From Desulfuromonadales bacterium (GTDB taxonomy: Bacteria > Desulfobacterota > Desulfuromonadia > Desulfuromonadales > Syntrophotaleaceae), in assembly GCA_013619105.1 (NCBI GenBank), contig JABXKU010000003.1:37826-101825 (forward strand): DNA of 64,000 nt. The letters are read 5' to 3'. This document shows positions 58,369-64,000 of the stretch, piece by piece (position 1 is the stretch's first letter; every line of letters begins with the position of its first letter). A model generated the notes under the pieces. It worked only from the letters and a program-made list of their open reading frames with translations, was not told the origin of the DNA and made no database searches. Position numbers and translations under genes: made by a program.

Positions 58369-61350
58369 ATGGCTTGGAGAATTGAAGTCGGGTTAAAAAA
58401 AGGCGTACGTGACGCCCGTGGTGAGCGGGTGCGCCGCGAGATCGCAGAGCATCTCGGTATACATCTAAAAGAAGTTCGGACCATCGATGTCTATACCGTT
58501 GATGCCAATCTTACGGCAGAACAAATTGAAGCGGCGGCCAACGGTCCCTTCTCTGATCCAGTAATTCAAGAGGTCGCTATAAATAAACCCTTGGCTGTTG
58601 ATTTTGACATGCTTGTCGAGGTTGGGTACCGTCCAGGGGTTACCGATAACGTTGGCCGCACTGCTGGTGAGGCATTACAATACCTCACCGGGAGACATCT
58701 TGTTGCGGATGAAGGGGTTTATACCTCTGTCCAATATTTGCTTAAGGGCCAACTTGACAGAGATGTCACCGAACGTATTGCTTCCGGTTTTCTTGGCAAT
58801 GGTCTGATTCAGCGCTGGGATATCATCTCTGCAGGTGAGTTCGATAACAGCAAAGGTGTGCCTGTTTCTGTGCCTAAGGTTGTCAGCACGGCCGAACCTA
58901 AGGTGCAACAGATAGACCTTGCTGTGGCCGACGATGAGTTGCTCCGTATTAGTCGGGATGGTGTCCTGGCTCTTAATCTTGAAGAAATGCAGGAACTCCA
59001 GCGGTTTGCTGCTAACCCCGCGACCGCAGCAGAGCGTGCTAAGGTCGGCCTAGGGGCATCGCTGACCGATGTAGAGTTAGAAGCCTTGGCTCAGACTTGG
59101 AGCGAACACTGTAAACATAAAATTTTTGCCGCCAAAATCGACTATGACGATGGCCAGGGTAATAGCGAAACCATCGACTCCCTGTTTAAGACCTATATCG
59201 TTGGTGCTACCCGTACCATCCGGAAGGCCATGGGTGACAAAGATATTTGTTTGTCAGTCTTTAAAGACAATGCCGGGGTCATTCGTTTCAATAACGAATG
59301 GAGTCTGGTTTTTAAAGTCGAAACTCACAATTCACCCAGCGCTCTCGATCCTTACGGCGGCGCTTTGACCGGCATCGTCGGCTGTAACCGAGATCCTTTC
59401 GGTACCGGCATGGGCGCTCGGTTGATGTTCAATACGGATGTTTTCTGCTTCGCTTCGCCGTTTTATGCCCACCCACTGCCACCGCGACTGCTTCATCCCC
59501 GTCGTATTTTTGAAGGTGTGGTTGAGGGCGTTGAGCACGGCGGAAACAAGAGCGGCATTCCAACCGTTAACGGTTCTATCGTTTTTGATGATCGCTTTGC
59601 CGGCAAGCCGCTGGTCTATTGTGGCACCGCGGCTTTGATGCCTGCTACGCTGCATGGTCAGCCCGGACATGTCAAAAAGGCTCTGCCAGGTGACCGTATT
59701 GTCATGACCGGCGGGCGCATAGGTAAAGACGGTATACACGGCGCCACCTTTTCATCCGAAGAGCTGCACGAAGGATCACCGGCGACTGCGGTACAGATCG
59801 GCGATCCTATCACCCAGCGGCGGATGTTCGATTTTCTGCTGATCGCTCGCGATCTGGGCCTCTACCGCTCCATTACCGACAACGGTGCTGGCGGTTTGTC
59901 AAGTTCGGTGGGGGAAATGGCCGAGGATACCGGTGGCTTTGAAATGCACCTGGATCGGGCGCCCCTTAAGTACGCAGGTCTGCAGCCCTGGGAGATTCTC
60001 ATTTCAGAGGCTCAGGAGCGCATGACTTTGGCGGTGCAGCCAGAAAAGATAGCTGAATTTCTCGACCTGGCCAGGCAGATGGATGTGGACGCTACTGATC
60101 TCGGCGAGTTTACCGATTCGGGGTACTACCACTGTTTGTATGCTGGGAAGACCGTCTGTTATCTGCCCATGGACTTCATCCATGAAGGTGTGCCCCAGCT
60201 CAAGTTGAAGGCCCGCTGGGAAGATCGCGGTCACCAGGAGCCGGAAATTGCTCAGCCCCTTGATATGAGCGCTACTTTGCATAATCTGCTGGCACGGCTC
60301 AACATCTGTTCCAAGGAGAGCGTGGTGCGGCGCTACGACCACGAGGTCCAGGGTGCTACGGTCCTTAAACCGCTGGTCGGGGTAGAGAACGACGGCCCCG
60401 CAGATGCGCCCATGATTCGGCCTCTGCCTGATTCCTTTGAAGGCGTCGTGGTGGCCCACGGTATCTGCCCCCGTTACAGCGATATCGATACCTATCACAT
60501 GATGGCCTGTGCCATCGACGAAGGGCTGCGAAACTATGTGTCGGTTGGCGGAAATATCGACCACGTAGCCGGCCTCGACAACTTCTGCTGGTGTGATCCG
60601 GTTCAGAGCGATCGTACTCCAGATGGAGAATTCAAGGCAGCTCAGCTGGTAAGAGCCAACAAGGCCTTATACGAATATTGCGTTGCTTTTGGTGTGCCGC
60701 TGGTTTCAGGCAAGGATTCGATGAAGAACGACTACCAAATCGGCGACACTAAGATCTCCATTCCGCCGACGGTGCTCTTTTCGGTTATAGGTAAGACCGA
60801 GGATATACGCAAAGGGGTGACCATGGACATCAAGCGTTCTGGCGATCTGGTCTACCTGCTCGGCATGACTTTTGACGAACTGGGTGCTTCTGAGTATTAC
60901 GACATGTTGGGTCACCTCGGTGCCAATGTGCCTAAAGTTGATGCTGTCACTGCCTTACAGCGTTACCGTACCCTTAACCGTGCTCAGGAACAGGGTCTGA
61001 TCGCTTCCTGTCACGATCTGTCCGATGGTGGCTTGGCTGTTGCGTTAGCTGAAAAAGCCTTTGCCGGTGGGTTTGGTGTTCATGCCGACCTGCGTAAGGT
61101 TAAGCGAGAAGAGGGGATGCGGGAAGATGCTCTGCTCTTTTCCGAATCACAGAGCCGTCTTCTGGTGACCGTTAGACCTGCTATGCAAGAGGCATTCGAA
61201 TCCCTGTTTGAAAGCCAAGATATTTCCTTGCTTGGCGAGGTGACTGAGGATCGGGAGGTGCGGATTATTGGCCTGCAGGGTGAGGTGTTGGTTCGCTCCA
61301 CTATCGATGATCTCAAAGAAGCGTGGCAATCGCCGTTAAGGGAGATGTAA
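58369..61350 (+). CDS. purL: Phosphoribosylformylglycinamidine synthase, PurS-PurL fusion
   Basis: N-terminal PurS-like MAWRIEVGLKKGVRDARGERVRREIAEHLGI followed by PurL domains (TWSEHCKHK, FKVETHNSPSALDPYGGA). Confidence 0.92.
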   Translation: MAWRIEVGLKKGVRDARGERVRREIAEHLGIHLKEVRTIDVYTVDANLTAEQIEAAANGPFSDPVIQEVAINKPLAVDFDMLVEVGYRPGVTDNVGRTAGEALQYLTGRHLVADEGVYTSVQYLLKGQLDRDVTERIASGFLGNGLIQRWDIISAGEFDNSKGVPVSVPKVVSTAEPKVQQIDLAVADDELLRISRDGVLALNLEEMQELQRFAANPATAAERAKVGLGASLTDVELEALAQTWSEHCKHKIFAAKIDYDDGQGNSETIDSLFKTYIVGATRTIRKAMGDKDICLSVFKDNAGVIRFNNEWSLVFKVETHNSPSALDPYGGALTGIVGCNRDPFGTGMGARLMFNTDVFCFASPFYAHPLPPRLLHPRRIFEGVVEGVEHGGNKSGIPTVNGSIVFDDRFAGKPLVYCGTAALMPATLHGQPGHVKKALPGDRIVMTGGRIGKDGIHGATFSSEELHEGSPATAVQIGDPITQRRMFDFLLIARDLGLYRSITDNGAGGLSSSVGEMAEDTGGFEMHLDRAPLKYAGLQPWEILISEAQERMTLAVQPEKIAEFLDLARQMDVDATDLGEFTDSGYYHCLYAGKTVCYLPMDFIHEGVPQLKLKARWEDRGHQEPEIAQPLDMSATLHNLLARLNICSKESVVRRYDHEVQGATVLKPLVGVENDGPADAPMIRPLPDSFEGVVVAHGICPRYSDIDTYHMMACAIDEGLRNYVSVGGNIDHVAGLDNFCWCDPVQSDRTPDGEFKAAQLVRANKALYEYCVAFGVPLVSGKDSMKNDYQIGDTKISIPPTVLFSVIGKTEDIRKGVTMDIKRSGDLVYLLGMTFDELGASEYYDMLGHLGANVPKVDAVTALQRYRTLNRAQEQGLIASCHDLSDGGLAVALAEKAFAGGFGVHADLRKVKREEGMREDALLFSESQSRLLVTVRPAMQEAFESLFESQDISLLGEVTEDREVRIIGLQGEVLVRSTIDDLKEAWQSPLREM

Positions 61351-61353
61351 GGG

Positions 61354-62178
61354 ATGTCTAAACAAGTAAAAGCCATTGTTATTGCTGGCAACGGTACCAA
61401 CTGTGAGCGGGAAACGGCTCACGCCATTCGCTTGGCTGGCGCCGAAGTGGTCGATATCGTCCATATCTCCGAGCTCCTAGCCGGTCGGGTGTGCCTGTCG
61501 GACTACCACTTTCTTAATCTAGCCGGTGGGTTTCTCGACGGCGACGATCTCGGCTCGGCCAAGGCCGGCGCCAATCGTCTGTTGCATGCTCCTGTTGCTG
61601 GTAGTGGCGAGCACCTTAGTGATCACTTACGTCAATTCATTGCTGACGGTAAGTTAATTATGGGGGTTTGCAACGGCTTTCAGCTCATGGTCAAGATGGG
61701 TTTATTGCCCGATCTTGACGGTGAGTTGCGCCAGTCTGCTACCTTGACCTTTAACGACAATGGTCGTTTTGAAGACCGCTGGGTTTATCTCAAGGCCGAC
61801 GCGGAGTCGCCCTGTATCTTTACCCGGGGTTTGGATGGTGTTTACCTTCCCGTTCGTCATGGCGAAGGGAAACTGGTCGCCGAATCGGAACAGGTCCTGG
61901 CCGATCTCGAATCGCGACATCTCTCGGTTCTCAAGTACAGCACTAAGGACTTCTCTCCGACTATGGAGTATCCGGCCAACCCTAACGGTTCTCTGGCCGC
62001 TATTGCGGGACTATGTGACGAAACCGGACGCCTTTTCGGTCTGATGCCCCACCCCGAGGCCTATGTGCATCGTACTCAGCATCCGCGCTGGACGCGAGAA
62101 GACGACCTGCCGGAAGATGGTATGGGCCTATGGCTCTATCAGAACGCCGTCAAGTTCATTCGTGAGGAGTTGCTGTAG
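61354..62178 (+). CDS. purQ: Phosphoribosylformylglycinamidine synthase glutaminase subunit
   Basis: VIAGNGTNCERETAHAIRLAGAEV, LIMGVCNGFQLMVKMGLLP, GLMPHPEA. Confidence 0.93.
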   Translation: MSKQVKAIVIAGNGTNCERETAHAIRLAGAEVVDIVHISELLAGRVCLSDYHFLNLAGGFLDGDDLGSAKAGANRLLHAPVAGSGEHLSDHLRQFIADGKLIMGVCNGFQLMVKMGLLPDLDGELRQSATLTFNDNGRFEDRWVYLKADAESPCIFTRGLDGVYLPVRHGEGKLVAESEQVLADLESRHLSVLKYSTKDFSPTMEYPANPNGSLAAIAGLCDETGRLFGLMPHPEAYVHRTQHPRWTREDDLPEDGMGLWLYQNAVKFIREELL

Positions 62179-62286
62179 CGGTGTGACCGCTGGAGTCTTG
62201 TTTAAATAGGCGCTGCCGGGTGGTAACCATTCGTGCCAAAGCGTCGTCAGGTTCAGCAGGCATTTTGCATGCCGGGAAGTGGTTAT

Positions 62287-63693
62287 ATGTTCGATAAATT
62301 CAAAGATGAATGTGGTGTCTTCGGTATCTTCGGTCATCCGGAGGCCGCCAATTTGAGTTACCTGGGGCTCTATGCCCTGCAGCATCGCGGTCAGGAAGGT
62401 TGTGGTATCTCCGCCGCTGACGGTTCTAATATCCGCACCCATGTTGGCGGAGGACTGGTTGCTGATGTGTTCAAAGACAATAAGATCTTCAATCGCCTTC
62501 CTGGCCAGGCGGCTATTGGCCATGTTCGCTATTCGACGGCGGGGGGGGACAGCCTAAAAAACTGCCAACCCATCACGGTTAACTATTCCCGCGGTAGCAT
62601 TGCCGTAGCTCATAATGGCAACTTGGTTAATGCGCAGGAGGTGCGTTGTGAGCTGGAGAAGAGTGGATCAATTTTTTCCACCACAGCCGATACGGAGGTC
62701 ATAGTTCATCTGTTGGCTCGCTCTCAGGCCGATGCCTTGGCTGACCGTATGGCTGAAGCTTTGCGGGCCGTACGAGGCGCTTACAGCCTGGTTTTTTTAA
62801 CTGAAACGCGGATGGTTGCGGTGCGTGACCCGAGCGGCTTTCGGCCACTGGTTCTTGGTAAGGTTGACGGCGCCTATGTGGTGGCATCCGAGACCTGCGC
62901 TCTTGATTTGATCGATGCCGAGTATATTCGTGAAATCGAACCGGGGGAGATGATTGTTTTCGACAAAGATGGCATGACCTCCATGCATCCCTTTGAAGCA
63001 CAAAAGATATCTCAGTGTGTCTTTGAGCTGATCTACTTTGCCCGCCCCGACAGCACCGTTTTCAGCCAGCAGGTCTATGAAAAGCGCAAGGATTTTGGCA
63101 GGAGATTGGCCCGCGAACACGCTGTCGAGGCCGACATTGTGATTCCAGTACCCGACTCCGGCGTGCCGGCGGCTATAGGTTATGCCGAAGAGTCGGGAAT
63201 ACCGTTCCAGATGGGCCTGATCCGAAACCACTATATCGGGCGTACCTTTATTGAGCCGCAGCAATCGATTCGTCACTTTGGCGTCAAGATCAAACTCAAT
63301 GCTATCCGCGATGTTTTTGAAGGTAAGCGGGTGGTGGTGGTCGATGATTCGATAGTGAGGGGAACAACTTCGCGGAAGATTATCAAGATGATCCGCAATG
63401 CTGGTGCCAAGGAAGTCCATATGAGGGTTTCAGCACCGCCGACGAGGTACCCCTGTTATTACGGCATTGATACCCCAACACGCAAAGAGCTGATTGCCTC
63501 TTCTCACTCCATGGATGAGATTTGTAAATATATTACGGCCGACACTCTCGGCTATCTGTCTATCGACGGCATGCGACGAGTAGTCGGGGTCGAAGATGGC
63601 ACCTGCGGTAATTTCTGTGATGCTTGTTTCAATGGGGATTACCCGGTTAAGTTTCCGCGACTGACTGATGACGATCAGTTGGGACTTTTTTAG
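62287..63693 (+). CDS. purF: Amidophosphoribosyltransferase
   Basis: [46 protein letters not shown]. Confidence 0.96.
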   Translation: MFDKFKDECGVFGIFGHPEAANLSYLGLYALQHRGQEGCGISAADGSNIRTHVGGGLVADVFKDNKIFNRLPGQAAIGHVRYSTAGGDSLKNCQPITVNYSRGSIAVAHNGNLVNAQEVRCELEKSGSIFSTTADTEVIVHLLARSQADALADRMAEALRAVRGAYSLVFLTETRMVAVRDPSGFRPLVLGKVDGAYVVASETCALDLIDAEYIREIEPGEMIVFDKDGMTSMHPFEAQKISQCVFELIYFARPDSTVFSQQVYEKRKDFGRRLAREHAVEADIVIPVPDSGVPAAIGYAEESGIPFQMGLIRNHYIGRTFIEPQQSIRHFGVKIKLNAIRDVFEGKRVVVVDDSIVRGTTSRKIIKMIRNAGAKEVHMRVSAPPTRYPCYYGIDTPTRKELIASSHSMDEICKYITADTLGYLSIDGMRRVVGVEDGTCGNFCDACFNGDYPVKFPRLTDDDQLGLF

Positions 63694-63795
63694 CAAATAC
63701 TGCCGGGCCGGTGACGGCCTAATGACTTAGCGGTGATGGTCTGCCGGAACAACGGAGGGCATGACCGGGTACCTTTTAGCCAGTGGAGGAAGAGT

Positions 63796-64000
63796 TTGAC
63801 AAACGACCGTGATGAACTCAAACAAATCGTGCGTCAGGTGTCTTATGAGGAGCGGGAAGTCACCCTGGCTTCTGGGCGCAAAAGCACCTTTTATTTTGAC
63901 GGGAAACAGACCACTTTGCACCCTCGGGGTGCGGTTCTTGTGGGCAAGGCCTTTTTCGACGAACTGAAGCATTTCCCCGGTCCCATTCATGGGGTGGGTG
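63796..64000 (+). CDS. pyrE: Orotate phosphoribosyltransferase, 3' end outside the window
   Basis: TTG start after GGAGGA; TNDRDELKQIVRQVSYEEREVTLASGRKSTFYFDGKQTTLHPRGAVLVGKAFFDEL; open to the window end, so absent from the ORF track. Confidence 0.85.
   Translation, partial: MTNDRDELKQIVRQVSYEEREVTLASGRKSTFYFDGKQTTLHPRGAVLVGKAFFDELKHFPGPIHGVG

Noticed and set aside
60004-60564. 186-aa minus-strand ORF inside purL
   Set aside because: Antisense shadow of a conserved gene with no motif support
1-64000. CRISPR arrays, rRNA genes, prophage or defence operons
   Set aside because: No regularly spaced repeats, rRNA signatures, phage structural genes or recognisable defence gene sets were seen

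Overview
The window looks like a chromosomal segment from an anaerobic delta-proteobacterial (Desulfuromonadales-like) genome; this taxonomic guess rests on gene content and order only. The left part (1-25 kb) is housekeeping: Elp3-like radical SAM (5' truncated), era, der, infA, leuS, lptE, holA, rpsT, murJ, tRNA-Val, thrS-infC-rpmI-rplT-pheS-pheT-ihfA-merR, surE, pcm, an M23/LysM peptidase, an rpoS-like sigma factor, apt and tRNA-Arg(CCT). The right part (53-64 kb) is also housekeeping: tRNA-Leu(GAG), secG, tpiA, pgk, gap, an MBL hydrolase, a PurS-PurL fusion, purQ, purF and a 3'-truncated pyrE. Between the two tRNA genes is an accessory region whose core (about 26.5-50.3 kb) is an aryl-polyene/flexirubin-like type II fatty acid/polyketide cluster. 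It encodes a ketoreductase, three KSs, one active-site-dead KS (CLF-like), two ACPs, two hot-dog dehydratase-like proteins, a thioesterase, a MIO-type aromatic amino acid ammonia-lyase, an AMP ligase, LolA/MMPL/DUF3261 export genes, GT2-DUF2062 and two acyltransferases. It also contains three consecutive cobalamin-binding radical SAM enzymes, a CrtI-like FAD oxidoreductase and a PagL-like lipid A deacylase homologue. This mix is the best candidate for an undescribed system: an O2-independent aryl-polyene or cyclised-polyene lipid pathway. Smaller observations include an AUA start for infC, two fold-back intergenic elements, an IS3-like end remnant and a standalone SLOG-like protein. All calls come from reading motifs; no searches were run.
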